A stretch of 64,000 nt of DNA from Wurfbainia villosa (lineage: Eukaryota > Streptophyta > Magnoliopsida > Zingiberales > Zingiberaceae), in contig CM045998.1 of NCBI GenBank assembly GCA_025175895.1, positions 18,833,153 through 18,897,152 of the forward strand, written 5' to 3'. Under the pieces are notes generated by a model. It ran no database searches. It was not told the origin of the DNA and saw nothing but the letters and a program-made list of their open reading frames with translations. Shown here piece by piece: positions 9,605 through 20,876 of the stretch (position 1 is its first letter; each line of letters starts with the position of its first letter). The position numbers and the translations under genes were made by a program.

Positions 9605-10811
9605 TGTAGGAGATCGCACGACTAGAGGGGGTGAATAGCCCTCTTACGATGGATGTCGAATTCTCTCGTTTGTTTGCTCGCTACACACAATTAGCATGCA
9701 AAAAGCATAAACAATAAAGACAAAGCAATAAATGAAAATACAAATGCTAACAAAGAATGTAACGTGGTTCACGGCTACGCCGCTAATCCACGATCCCGAT
9801 TCGTCCGAGGTGAATCACTCCTCCAAAGCCAATCAATATTGGTCTCTCCTTTGAACCAAGCTAGGTGGAGGTAACCTTTACAATCAAGATCACTCTTCTT
9901 ACAATAAGAATGGAGTAAAAACAAGTAAGAAGAGTTTAGAGCTTGTGGGGCACTAGGAAGATCACTTAGAGCATAAGCATTAGCCTCTCAAAGGCTCACA
10001 CCCTCTCTTTTTATAGAGAGGGCTGATTTCTTCCCGTTGGCCGCCACTACCGATCACGCTCTTGGCGCCGATCGCTGCCACTACAACGGCCTCCGAACAC
10101 GTCAATCCCGACCGCTGTAGTCCAACGGAACTCTTGGCAGCGATCGATGGACCTCATCCGACATTTCTCCGTAGTCGATCGCCCACGGGCCACGAACGGC
10201 TACGCGGTCTAAAACCCTATTGACTACCGATCGCCGCTTTAGCGATCGATGGTCTTGGCGGGCCGATCGCACGATGGCGCCGATCACGCCACAATCCATC
10301 GTATACCGGTCGAACTCACTCCTTCAGAGCAATGATCGCCATGACATGGCGTGGCCGATCCGTGGTGTCGGGAAAAACCATCCGACACTTGGCCAAATGG
10401 CCAAGTTTCACCTAAGAGCTACCCTTCCCCGGGTTACAATCGCTCACTCTCATCTCTCGGAGTCCCTTGCCTTCGAAGTTCTCTTCGTTCTCGGCCACGT
10501 CCCTCGGCAGCATCAGGCGCACAGCTCTGCAATGCTCCTTCGCGTCTCTTGCCTCGAAGTCTACTTCCTCCGGCTTCACTCCAAGCTTCTCGTCCGGCGG
10601 TCCCTCGGATGCTCCAAGCGCACGACTTCCGCAAAGCTATCCTTCACCGACTCAAGGCACGAGTCATGAGATGTGAAACTCGCCACGGCTCCATGTGCAA
10701 ATTACTAAGTCCTGCACGACTTCAACGCACATATCAAATCAACATATCAAACTAACTTAAACCCTTTGCCACACCATCAAAACCATATTACGGCAAGAGA
10801 TTGCCCTAACA
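9605..10811 (-). repeat. TG1 5' LTR
   Basis: 1,207 bp, TGTAGGAGATC to TTGCCCTAACA on the plus strand, followed by the target duplication AAGCT. It is nearly identical to 5370-6561 except in the AGTCGACTG region (10040-10370). There the palindromes are replaced by GATCG-containing strings with small insertions. Confidence 0.92.
10008..10016 (-). promoter_or_regulatory. TATA box of TG1 5' LTR
   Basis: The minus strand reads CTATAAAAA, as in the 3' LTR. This is the LTR that would drive the genomic transcript. Confidence 0.7.
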
Positions 10812-10816
10812 AAGCT

Positions 10817-11768
10817 TACCTAACATTGCTTCAATTGCCCACAACTAATCTGGAAGAACAAATCCATTGTCCAAATCACCCAACTTCTTGATTCACATTT
10901 GAAAATATGATATGAACAATTCAACTGAATTAAAGACAACCCATCTCTACCTATAATTGCAAGATGTATCACAGGTATCATCAATCCAATTTAAACCTTA
11001 CCTCAATCGTTCAGCTCCCACAGCCCATCCGAAACATTCTCCTCCTGGCGTTCGTTCACTCACACAAAAAATCTAAAGCCAAATTCTATTGTTGATTCCC
11101 CCATCTTGTTCACCCAAATGCAACCTGCATTTCAGATCAGAAGAGATTGAACACCAGGAGCTATGTCAAACACAAACTCGTAAACACACAGAAATCAAAA
11201 GAGAACGACAGAGTTGAGATCGTAGGGTTAACGACGTTGCTGGCAGGCTACTCCAATGGCCGGAGGCAAGTTGACAATGGACTAAGCAGAAGGGTGACAA
11301 ATTGCTACTTGCGGTGAGCATATCCGGCGATGAAACAGCCGAAGAGGAGGCCGACAATGACAATCGAAGGGGCCAACGGAGTCACGTGCGCAGCTGCGGT
11401 GGTGCACGAGTGGAAGACAACGCTGCCGACATGGCGTTTAGAGCGATCAGAAAGTCTAGGGATCGGGGAGGTTGAGGAGCGGCGCGCGACAGTAGTAGAT
11501 CCAACTCGTGGTGGCAGCGGTGTGGCGACGACGACCGATGTGGCAACGGCGATCGGCGATGGCGGCAGCGGTAGTGCGAGCTCGAGTAGCGATGATGAAG
11601 AGGAGAAGGAGAAAGGGGAGCGACTGCGGCGAGAAATCGAGAGTGAGGAAGTGATGCGGTGTGAGAAGAAAAGAATCAGGGAATTTGGGAAGAAATCGGA
11701 GAAAATAAACTTATGTTTAGCACTTATAACATAGGTTAATTAAACTTATTAATCCCTTAATAACAGAT
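10817..11768 (-). mobile_element. Gyp1: gypsy LTR, right part
   Basis: Continuation of the Gyp1 LTR after TG1. It ends with the GC-rich block (11330-11690) and the AT-rich stretch containing GGTTAATTAAAC seen near the 5' end of the Gyp4 LTR (59800-59820). At 11769 it is cut by the Gyp2 LTR. Comparison with Gyp4 suggests about 250 bp of its 5' end lie beyond Gyp2, outside the window. Open frames here (for example 11330-11734) are not conserved in the other LTRs and are not called as genes. Confidence 0.65.
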
Positions 11769-12745
11769 TGTCACGCCCCGAGAGTATGCTGAGCCAAAAG
11801 TAAACGGATAGCATCTCCCCTGTACGTGATACAATATCCTGCTGATACAAAGTCTTTCGACCGCAACCTCATAACATATATGGGTATAATCCATAAATCG
11901 CAGCGGAATATACTGACAAATAATAAACATACAAAGACTTCAATATGCACTCCAAAGTGACTTTGACACAACAAGAATCATAACAAAGACCAAATACATA
12001 CAACACATCTATATACCATAAATGCAGAATAATGTAGGATAAAATGCCAAAACCAACAAATCCAACAGAATACAACAATATGAAAATAATATCCAACCAT
12101 TCGGTGTGAGATGGGATCAGCTGGCGGAACTCTGAACATCCAAGGAAACTTCTACCTGTTACCTGGGAGATAGGAAACTCAGGGTCTGTGGTGGTGAGTA
12201 TAAAATTCAGCGGTAATATGAAAGATAGTGCATGAAACACATATAAAGATAGTGCATGAAACACATATAAAGATATGGAGATCTACAAGTATACATGTGG
12301 AGATCTACAGGTATACAGATGGAGTTCAACAGATATACAGTCTTAAATGTAATAACAAATAACCACCAGTATAGTCATAATCAATGCATATACCAAACTG
12401 ATCAACTGAACATAATGTAATGTACAGACATACCTGACGGTCTACAATAATACCACACATATCATTTTGAACAAGTAACCAGTAACATACAAGGTCAATA
12501 CCATACCTGACCAACACTCAGTCATATGAACAATATATAATCATATATAATAACAACCCGGTCCATCCTATACTATGTCATGATGCTAATCAAATGCATA
12601 CAATAGTCTGAACCCACACGTACATCATGCTCAACACACAACAGTATAGAATATGCAAATGGCATGCAACATGATGTAAAAACATATTGCAGCAATCATA
12701 GCTCAACCAAATGCAGCATCTCATAGGCATATGTAAAACATATAT

Positions 12746-12801
<56 letters not shown>
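12746..12801. repeat. (TA)n microsatellite
   Basis: About 28 TA dinucleotides inside the Gyp2 LTR. Confidence 0.95.
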
Positions 12802-12804
<3 letters not shown>

Positions 12805-12901
12805 CAATGTATATGTATGACCATGTCTGTGGACCCTACCACAACCATGACCCCAGTATGGCTTGGGTGGCACAACATGACAACTATCCCGACTCCAGCT
12901 A

Positions 12902-13197
12902 CCACTACTCTCGAGTGGCCGAATTGGGTAGTATGAATAAGTAGCTAGCTTCTATAGAGATATATGCTACACCACAGGGGGCCTTGCTACTGGCCGCTCC
13001 ATCACTACCCATGAGTGGTCGAGCATTGCACACAGGACAATTGCACATCACACAACCATTGTCTATAGTGGGTGAGTGCACTAACTACCACTCTCAACAG
13101 TGGCCAAGTACACAACTCCAGCTACTACCATCTATAGTGGCTGAGCACGACACAACCAATGCTCTGCACTCAACCCTGCTACCACTACTCCGAGTGG
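12902..13197 (-). repeat. Hairpin array in Gyp2 LTR
   Basis: Repeated units carry short inverted arms: CCACT/AGTGG at 12902-12906 with 12914-12918, at 13088-13092 with 13099-13103, and at 13182-13186 with 13193-13197. A CACT/AGTG unit lies at 13003-13006 with 13014-13017, and a decayed unit near 13126. Loops are 6 to 7 nt. The arms sit next to GTAG(C) like the CCACGA/TCGTGG units of Gyp3 and Gyp4, so they appear to be divergent members of the same array. Confidence 0.55.
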
Positions 13198-15162
13198 CCG
13201 GGGAGGCAGGATGACTGACGACCCGTCTCAACCACAAGGGACACCCAGTCGACAGCATGCATGTAATATAATGATGCATAGCTCCACACACATAAATCCA
13301 TAAGACTCTCTCTCTACCACACAGAGAGTCATACACAACTGATAGTCAACCACGCTAGGACGTCCAGTCCGTAGCGACACTATCGACAATTAACCATGCT
13401 AGGATCTCTAGTCCGTAGCTACACGCTATTAACAATTCATATAACCATACACAGACACATGCTCCATAATGGATATACAACCATGCTAGGACCTTCAGTC
13501 CATAACCACATACTGACAACCACACACTTATCTATGAACAGATGACTAGATCCACTATAGATGCACAACTAATATGTGTACGATATAGCAGTCGACTCCA
13601 TAATCTAATCCATCACCTAACCCTAGTGATGTGACATGATAACCCAAATCTATGTTCACAACTATGCCCCTAACCACATGTACTTAACTGAACATCCATC
13701 AGCCAACACACAATAGGGTTTGTACTTCATATCCATGATAAAGGAACGATGAATTAACAACAATATATCTCAAAAGTCAAGGCTAAGTACAAGCACATGA
13801 TTAAATAAGAGTGGATTCAAGATCAAAGGTACCAGCATAAATCCAAATTCATGCACTGGAATCAGTCAAACTACCTGACCAGGGTAGATATTACCCACCT
13901 GCTATGTAGCTCGGCTAGATGTCCACGCATACGAGCATCCATCACTAATCAAAGTCCTGCCATTGACAGTTAATTAGTTGTAAATCAAGCTAATCAGATC
14001 CAAATCTCAATTCAAAACACCTACCCTATTCACAACTACTAATCCACAATCAACGACAAATACAGTAAGCATCCATATCACTTAGATATATACTTACCTC
14101 ACGTTGCTTTAATCTCTCCCAGCTTGTTCACCCGAAGGAACCTGCGATTCAACTAATAACATTGCAATCCAGGAGCTACATAAGACATGAATATCGCCGC
14201 CACAATCCTACAACATACAACTAGATTTAAATCAATAAACCTCTTAGCTACATTCCATCCAAACAATTCAACATACCAATCTCACAATATAGTCTGCAAC
14301 CACGCCAATCCAAACTTACCTTGCACTGCCAATTCAAATCCAGCTTCCTTGCTCAACTCTGATTTCCACGACAGTTCAACAACCACTACCATTAGCCTCC
14401 ACAGCAAGGCATACAGAACATCACCTCAGATCGCAGCCCTCAAGCCCACAACTCCTCAACACAGCAAAGCCATTGCAATACCTCAATCAACACCCACCAA
14501 AAATCAACTAAATCAATGTTAACAATTGATCAAATCACCTTCCTCGGATCATCATCCACTGCCATCGACAATCCCTTCAACTCAAGAATTGGCACCCCTG
14601 CAGAGTGGCTGAGAAACCGTGCGATCGCTAGCTCCTCCTCTCGATCTCTAGATCAACTCACCCAACTATAGAATCCTCTCGATCGCAGCTGATCACTGCA
14701 ACCATCACGGACAGAGGAGCTGGAACTCAATCAACCGAAGCAAGAACAAGAACTAAGCTAAGGGGAAATGGCAATACCAGGGATGCTCAGCTGTGACATC
14801 AATGGCGCTGATCTGAGCTCCCCTTGTCACCGGCGGAGAGAGGTCGATAGCAGCTTCCATCGCAATCACAACTCCCTGCCCGATCTATGATCGTCAACCA
14901 ATAAATGGGATGGCCAACTCCTCCTCTCGATGGCCTGGTGGTCTCGAGCCGGCGAGGATCCCAATCGAGACAACCCATGCCGCAGATGAGAGAATGGGAG
15001 GAAGGAGAAGAAGAGAGATCGGCGATGAGGAGTGGAAAAATCGAGATGAGGAAGAGAGTGAGAAATAAAGTGTTCAGATCGGGTTTGGGGAATTTAGAGG
15101 TCGTTCCATTTGCATTGAGCCAGCCTTGGGTCAAGGTCCAACCTAGGTTAAGCCCAAACTAT

Positions 15163-15174
15163 TGGTATCAGAGC
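15163..15174 (+). other. Gyp3 primer-binding site
   Basis: TGGTATCAGAGC is a perfect match to the complement of the 3' end of initiator-Met tRNA. It lies only three bases from the element's left boundary. Confidence 0.9.
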
Positions 15175-15409
15175 TTAGGTTTGCAATTTCGGTTTGTGGG
15201 TTTTGCATTTTTGAGGTTTTTTTTCCTCTGATTTTTGGACTCTTGTGTTTTGGGACCAGGCAAGCTGAAGGACTTCTCTGAGCTATAGGAAAAGGTATTG
15301 TCTTTAATAGTCATTGTACTTTCCTTGAGTAATAGAAAGTTGTCACTATGTTCTTTAGTTGGGTACTCACTTAATTGGTTATAGTAGGAAATGTTACATA
15401 GTGAAATTG

Positions 15410-16235
15410 TCCTACTCATGGTCATGGAAGAGGTTGGCCTCGAAGCGACCTATTGATGTTGCGGGACCTAACCCTGATATCGGACATGTAGACTTGTTGG
15501 AGGTGTCGACTGATATCGAGTTACAAAGCTAGGGTTAGGCCCACTAGCCACCCATTTGGAGGTCAAGGAGTAACCCCCCAGAGAGTATCAGTCCATACTA
15601 CTAGTGATTTGGTCATAGATAAGGTGTGTATACTTACACTGGCCAAGACGATGAAGGATCGTTTTACCTTATTTTAGGGGACACCAGTCCATGGATTGCT
15701 CATGCATGGATGGACAATGTAGAAGACTCTCTTGGATACATAACTTACATGTATCATTTATGAGGTCAGACCATTATATGGTGGAGAATGTCATAAACGA
15801 TTTTCATGGAGCAGAGTATCACTTCGATACTATTCCGAGAGACTTTTGAGAGATAGTATTTTCTGATCTCTTTCGGTATATGTTGTCATCGGGAGTTTCT
15901 GAATCGTAAGCAAGGCGATCGAAGCATCATGGATTACATTAAAGAAATTTAGTCGACTTATAGAATTTTACCCTACTTAGGAGCTTAGGACTATGATCGT
16001 ATGCTCCTGTTTGTCCATGGTCTTGCAGCCTACATTCGGATTAGGATGTCCGAATCCTCCATTAGTACCTATCGAGAGACACTAGGTCAAGTTATACCGA
16101 TCGAGATGACTCAGCGAGTCGATGGATCTGGTATACTGGGCATCGTTCCGGTTTATCCTATCCTAGTTGATGTATTGATAGCTCACATCCTCTATATTCT
16201 GATAATACTTAGGGAAAAATTAGTAGAATTCTAAT
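15410..16235 (+). pseudogene. gag: Gyp3 gag relic
   Basis: Scattered fragments resemble Ty3/gypsy Gag. A segment at 15940-16060 reads in the order expected for the C-terminal half of the gag domain (MDYIKEI, then LLFVHGLAAYIRI). The longest frame is 77 codons from 16001. Stops and frameshifts interrupt the rest. No protease, RT or integrase follows before the polypurine tract at 16806, so most of the internal region has been deleted. Confidence 0.45.
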
Positions 16236-16805
16236 ACCTCGACCTTGTAGATTAGTTATGATAGCAAGGAAGACTTTAACGTCTCGTTACTAAGTAAAGG
16301 AGTTGTCTTTGGATTTGATATTCATACCTTGACTTGAAACCAGACTACCATTCACTTAGAGTAGGAGACTTTGATATATAAAAAGCCTAGTACAAATGTA
16401 CTAGATCTCACGCTTGTTGAAGTTGAGAAGACTAGTAACTGATTGGGATATGGATCAGAGTTGCGCAACCAAAGCATGATGGGCTCATAACCCACAGAAA
16501 AATTTACGATTTGACAATTGGAATGTTAAGATATTAGAATAAGCTAGAAGAATGATAAGACACTTGGGCTTACCTAACCATTGAAGTACATAGAAGTATG
16601 TACTTAGTTTATTTAGGTTGTGGAAGTTATAGTTGGAGTTCCAGATCATATTCTAGATACAAAGAATATTGATCATCTATTGGATTGAGGTTAGATGGTA
16701 ACGTGATTATGTTGAAGAAAACTACTTAGAGTAGAAGAATGACATGCATATATGATATCTTATTAGGATATATCAAGAAGGAAATTTAGGGACCAAATTT
16801 TTATT

Positions 16806-16817
16806 AGTGGGAGAGAA
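16806..16817 (+). other. Gyp3 polypurine tract
   Basis: AGTGGGAGAGAA immediately precedes the 3' LTR start TGTAATATATC. It matches the AGTGGGGGAGAA tracts of Gyp2 and Gyp4 on the other strand, as does the upstream AAATTTTTATT. Confidence 0.85.
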
Positions 16818-18780
16818 TGTAATATATCAAAAAAAAATTGAATTAAATTAAAATTAATATAATATAATATAATAACAATATAATTTAAAAATGATATAAA
16901 TAAAAATAATTTTATTTATTTATTTAAAAGGAAATTAGTTATTTATTAGTATTTTAGTTGATAATTTTGGAATAAAATTTTATTAGATTTAGCTAAGTCT
17001 AATTATTTTATCCGACCCGTTGATTAAGTCAATTCATATAAGGTTATATTAATTAAATATTTATTAGAAATTTCGGGATAAAATTTTATTAGATTTGGTT
17101 AAGTCTAATTAAATTTTATCCAAGATATTGATTAAGTCAATTAGCTATAATTAAGCCCTAGGTTATAAATTTTCCTAAGTTTAATTTAGGAATTAAAATC
17201 GTTTGCCCCTGTTCCTCTTCTCGCATCGGCTTTCACACCCACACGCACACACCCTACCAGCGCCGGCCTTCCGACCAACCATTGTCATCGCCTCTCTCTA
17301 GCCCGTCGACCCGCCTGTAGCTAACTCCTCCGGCCTCGCACACGACCAAGTTCGTCATAGCCCCCTTCACGCAATCCAACTCGGCGACATCGTCGTAGCG
17401 CCCGATCGGCACTATCATCAGGCTTCGCCCTCAGCGGCTGCTCTTTCCGGTGCCTTGCTCGATCAACCATACTCTTCCGCCGGCACATGACCATCGCTTG
17501 GCTTTGCTGTCTCCCTGTAGTAAGCAGTCGTTGCCCCGTGATCCCCCTGCGACCCATCGCTGTTGCCGAAGCCTCGCATCTGTCGTCGCATCCCTCTCCG
17601 CTACCTTCTCCCGCATGACTTCCTTAGCTGCGACAGACCCCACCCCTAGCCTCCATCTGACCACGAGCAGAGTCTGACAACCATTGTCGATCGTTGGGGC
17701 TCAGTTCCGACAAAAAAAGGGGTGAGTGGGAATTTGGTTTAATCAACATTTTGATTGATTGAGATTAATTGATTTGTATATTTAATAGTTAATCTGGTTA
17801 ATTAAAGTAACGGGATTAGTTAACTTAATTAATTAAGTAATTGAGTTGATCCATTAATTGACCTAATTAAATTAGATTAGATTAATCAAATTAATTAAGC
17901 TAATGAACTAAGGTTGGAAAAGATTAATAAGTTAGTTGAAACGTTGACAATTAAATTAACAAGAAAACTTGTTGGATAATCAACTTATAGATTAATGGAT
18001 AGTTGAGTTAATAGTGGATTAATTATAACAGAGTTGGGAGCTGAAGCCTCTTCGGATTGGAAGATAGCTAGGACGCTTTGAGGTCAAAGGTGGGTGGATT
18101 CTATGATCTCAGAATTTAGTGCATGATTATGTTGGTTATATTGGTTATGTTGTTTACATAGGTTGTATTATGTGTTCACTTTGTGATTTGTCTAATATTG
18201 CTTTAACTTTATATCTGTTGGACCGTTAGATTCTAGGTTGCTTGCTTATCGTTAGCATATAGTTATTGATTGCTATTACTGTGATACGTGTCTAGTTATT
18301 GCTGTGATATGCATTGTTAGATATTACGGGTAGATGCTTACCTATTAATTATTAGATTAGTATTATGATTGGACCAGTGGAATAGTATGACTAAGATGAG
18401 ATAAATTCTTAGAAGATATATATAGGGTCTTTGACTCTCTAGATTTTAGTGCATGATGATATGATTATGTTGCTATGGAGTTTATATTATATTTGCACTT
18501 GATGTTCTGTCTAGGATTGCCTTGACCCCTACTTACTTGACCCCTTTGTATACCCTATTTGACTTCGGCTATTGATTTCCAGTAGTATGCTATGTTGTTG
18601 TTTATAGGATATCACTGTTATGCGTTTTTTTCGATTATGTATTGTTGCCTATTGATTTTCATTAGTATGACTATGCTATGGTTTATTGGATATCGTTGTT
18701 ATATGCTTATTTGGTTATGTGTTATTACGGTTGATACCCTGATTGAAACTAGTTGAGATAGAATAACTTAGAAGAGGCCA

Positions 18781-18902
18781 TTTCGTAGGAGCGGATCTCA
18801 AGAATGAAACAACATTAGTAGAACCCTAGGTGTTAGAACCCTTTCGTAGGAGCAGATCTCAGGAATGAAACAACATTAGTAGAACCCTAGGTGTTGGAAC
18901 CT
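18781..18902 (+). repeat. 61-bp tandem duplication in Gyp3 LTR
   Basis: Two near-identical units begin TTTCGTAGGAGC and contain GAACCCTAGGTGTT. A third, more divergent copy lies at about 19020-19075. Confidence 0.8.
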
Positions 18903-19783
18903 TAGGCATAATAAATCGGATGTGTTTGCAGGTAGATGTTACTAGTATAGGTTATTTAGTTATTATCCCGGTTGATATTTGGATTGAGACTAGTAGAGAT
19001 GGTATAATGTAAATGAGGTTATTCCTTAGGAGCGAATCTAAGGAACGAAACAACATTAATGGAACCCTAGGTGTAATAACTCGAACGTGCTTACTGATAG
19101 ATGCTACTGGTATATATTTGATCTACTTATTAGTTCGGTGGATATTGTGATCAAACAAGTAGAGATCGTATGATTAAGATGAGATTGATCCTTAGAGGGT
19201 GTATATCATTTCTCATATCTCGACTGTCAACTATATCTCTCATTCGTGGTTGAGAAGGTTACAGTAGAGTTTCTCTATGGTTGTTTTGTATATCTGTGGT
19301 CGATCATGTCTCCCAATCATGGTTGAGATGACCTACCATAAAGTTATACTCTTGTATTATTCATTCAGAGTTAGTGATAATTGGACTCGTATGTCGTCTG
19401 TAGCTAAATTGCTACTTTACCTCTTAAGTACCCACGAGACCTATTCGTGGTAACATGTTGTAGCATGCATGATTGAACTTGTAGAAATGGTGTACTTTAG
19501 GCTTAACCATCTCGACGTGTTTATGAGTAGATTTATGATCTTTATCGGCCTTGATAGGCATTTCCTGTTAGCTGGGTTGGAACCCTATGATTAATCGTCT
19601 CGATGTGTTAATTAGTAGACTTGTGGTCTTTATCGACTTTGGTAGACGTTTCGTATTAGAGGTGTTGAAACCCTTGCTTGACCGCCTCGATGGGCTTATT
19701 TGTAGATCGATGATCTTTATCGACTTTGATAATCATTTCATGCTGGATGTGTTGGATCACCTTAGGCTTAACAACCTAGAATA

Positions 19784-20044
19784 ATCGACTGCCCATGAGA
19801 CCCATTCATGGTAGCATGTTGTTGCGTGAAGTCGATAACTAGATAATTATACACTCTGACTGCCCATGAGATTCATTCATGGTAGCATGATGTTGTGTGC
19901 AGTCAATAGCTAGATAGCTATATACTCTGTCTGCCCACGAGACCCATTCGTGGTAGCATGTCATTGCGTGCAGACATAGTGCCCTTTATATTGCCTGTCT
20001 ACCCACGAGTCCCGTTCATGGTAGCATGTAGTTGCGTGTAGACA
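19784..20044 (+). repeat. Tandem two-stem hairpin array in Gyp3 LTR
   Basis: Four units of about 65-70 bp each contain an inner stem (CCACGA/TCGTGG or CCATGA/TCATGG) and an outer stem with different sequence in each unit. Outer stems are ATCGACT/AGTCGAT (19784-19790 with 19830-19836), GACTGC/GCAGTC (19858-19863 with 19899-19904), GTCTGC/GCAGAC (19929-19934 with 19970-19975) and TGTCTAC/GTAGACA (19996-20002 with 20038-20044). Both arms change together, so pairing is retained while sequence varies. The spacer TAGCATG between inner and outer right arms is constant. Confidence 0.85.
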
Positions 20045-20718
20045 GTGCTTTGTATATTCCTTATGGCCCATGAGTTTCATTCGTGGTAGCTCACAGATAG
20101 TTCCCTTGGTATTACCTCGAGATCCATGAGGCTTTATCACAGTATCTTGATGTGTATTTTCTTGTAGATTGTAGTTGGTTGTGTATGTGCAGGTGCATTT
20201 GTTATATTGTTGACCAGGTTAGTTACGGACTGATATTGATACTCTGAGGTTTGGGTTACTCTAGTTTGTTTCCTTTGACTTCCATTATGTCCATTATGAT
20301 TATGCACTATTTTCTATCCACCCACTGAGTGGTTGTACTCACCCCCTCTTCTCTTATTCTCCAGGTTAGTTGATAAAGGACATGTCTAGTTGACCTATCT
20401 ATGAGTCGTTCAGAGAGTCCATTGTCGTGCTGGTCCTACTACATCGTCGAGATATCGTTCTGGTTTCCTTTATTGTTATCGTCGTTGGTTTACGCGCTTT
20501 GGTTTTGTTGCAGTTTGATTTAGTGTTGTAAAACTATTTTATTTTTAATTGATTTATGTTTAGTCGTGTATGCATGTAGTTAATAAAATACTTGTATTTC
20601 TATTATTATTTCAGAGTTTTTACCAGATCTGGTTCCAGTATTGTATTTTTGAATATTATCACTAAGGGGCTCCTCCGTTATTTGATTGACGAATAGGCCC
20701 TCGGGGCATGACACAAAC

Positions 20719-20876
20719 TCCCAATTAAACTTTAATCTTCCTCTTAACAATCGTACGACCTCCTTTTAAATCCGAAAAAATTTCTATGAATTTCTGAGAA
20801 ATTATATAATTACATAAGATAATTTCTTAATTAACAAGGGATATTTTATTTTATTTTATTTTTCCAGTATCTTACA
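20719..20876 (-). mobile_element. Gyp2: gypsy 3' LTR, right part
   Basis: This is the remaining 5' end of the Gyp2 LTR after Gyp3 and its TSD (20714-20718). On the minus strand it starts TGTAAGATACTGG. A polypurine tract (AGTGGGGGAGAA on the minus strand, 20877-20888) follows, which identifies it as the 3' LTR. Confidence 0.8.

Larger units (their letters stand above)
5370..10811 (-). mobile_element. TG1: gag-only (TR-GAG-like) LTR retrotransposon, complete
   Basis: This is a complete 5,442-bp element on the minus strand. The 3' LTR is 5370-6561 and the 5' LTR 9605-10811. A perfect 5-bp target duplication AAGCT lies at 5365-5369 and 10812-10816. Between the LTRs are a polypurine tract, about 1.25 kb of noncoding sequence, a single gag gene and a primer-binding site. 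No protease, integrase, reverse transcriptase or RNase H sequence is present. It is inserted in the Gyp1 LTR. The gag gene has one nonsense codon, so this copy makes no full Gag. Confidence 0.92.
11769..15159 (-). mobile_element. Gyp2: gypsy 3' LTR, left part
   Basis: It begins TGTCACGCCCCGAGAG on the plus strand, the 3' end of a minus-strand LTR, in a Gyp1 context (left flank CAGAT). Removing Gyp3 joins it to 20719-20876 and gives an LTR of about 3.55 kb. It contains a (TA)n tract, a hairpin array (12902-13197), three units with CTAGGA-CTCCAGTC near 13350-13500 and the GC-rich block (14560-15060). The LTR is followed by a polypurine tract at 20877, so it is the 3' LTR. Confidence 0.8.
15160..20713 (+). 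mobile_element. Gyp3: gypsy element lacking its 5' LTR
   Basis: The element is flanked by a perfect TSD, CAAAC (15155-15159 and 20714-20718), inside the Gyp2 LTR. Its left terminus is TATTGGTATCAGAGC, the primer-binding site with three leading bases, with no LTR before it. After about 1.66 kb of decayed gag sequence comes a polypurine tract and then one complete LTR of 3,896 bp ending GGGGCATGACA. All pol is missing. It belongs to the same LTR family as Gyp1, Gyp2 and Gyp4 but sits in the opposite orientation. Confidence 0.75.
16818..20713 (+). repeat. Gyp3 3' LTR
   Basis: 3,896 bp, TGTAATATATC to GGGGCATGACA. It has an AT-rich 5' part, a GC-rich block at 17200-17690, AT-rich sequence, tandem 61-bp units at 18781-18902, and a hairpin array at 19784-20044. 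Long LTRs with this layout are typical of Tekay/Del-type chromoviruses; lineage is inferred from LTR size only. Confidence 0.8.

Noticed and set aside
19784..20044. tRNA genes or tRNA-derived SINE in the hairpin array
   Set aside because: No cloverleaf, A-box or B-box; units have only two nested stems.
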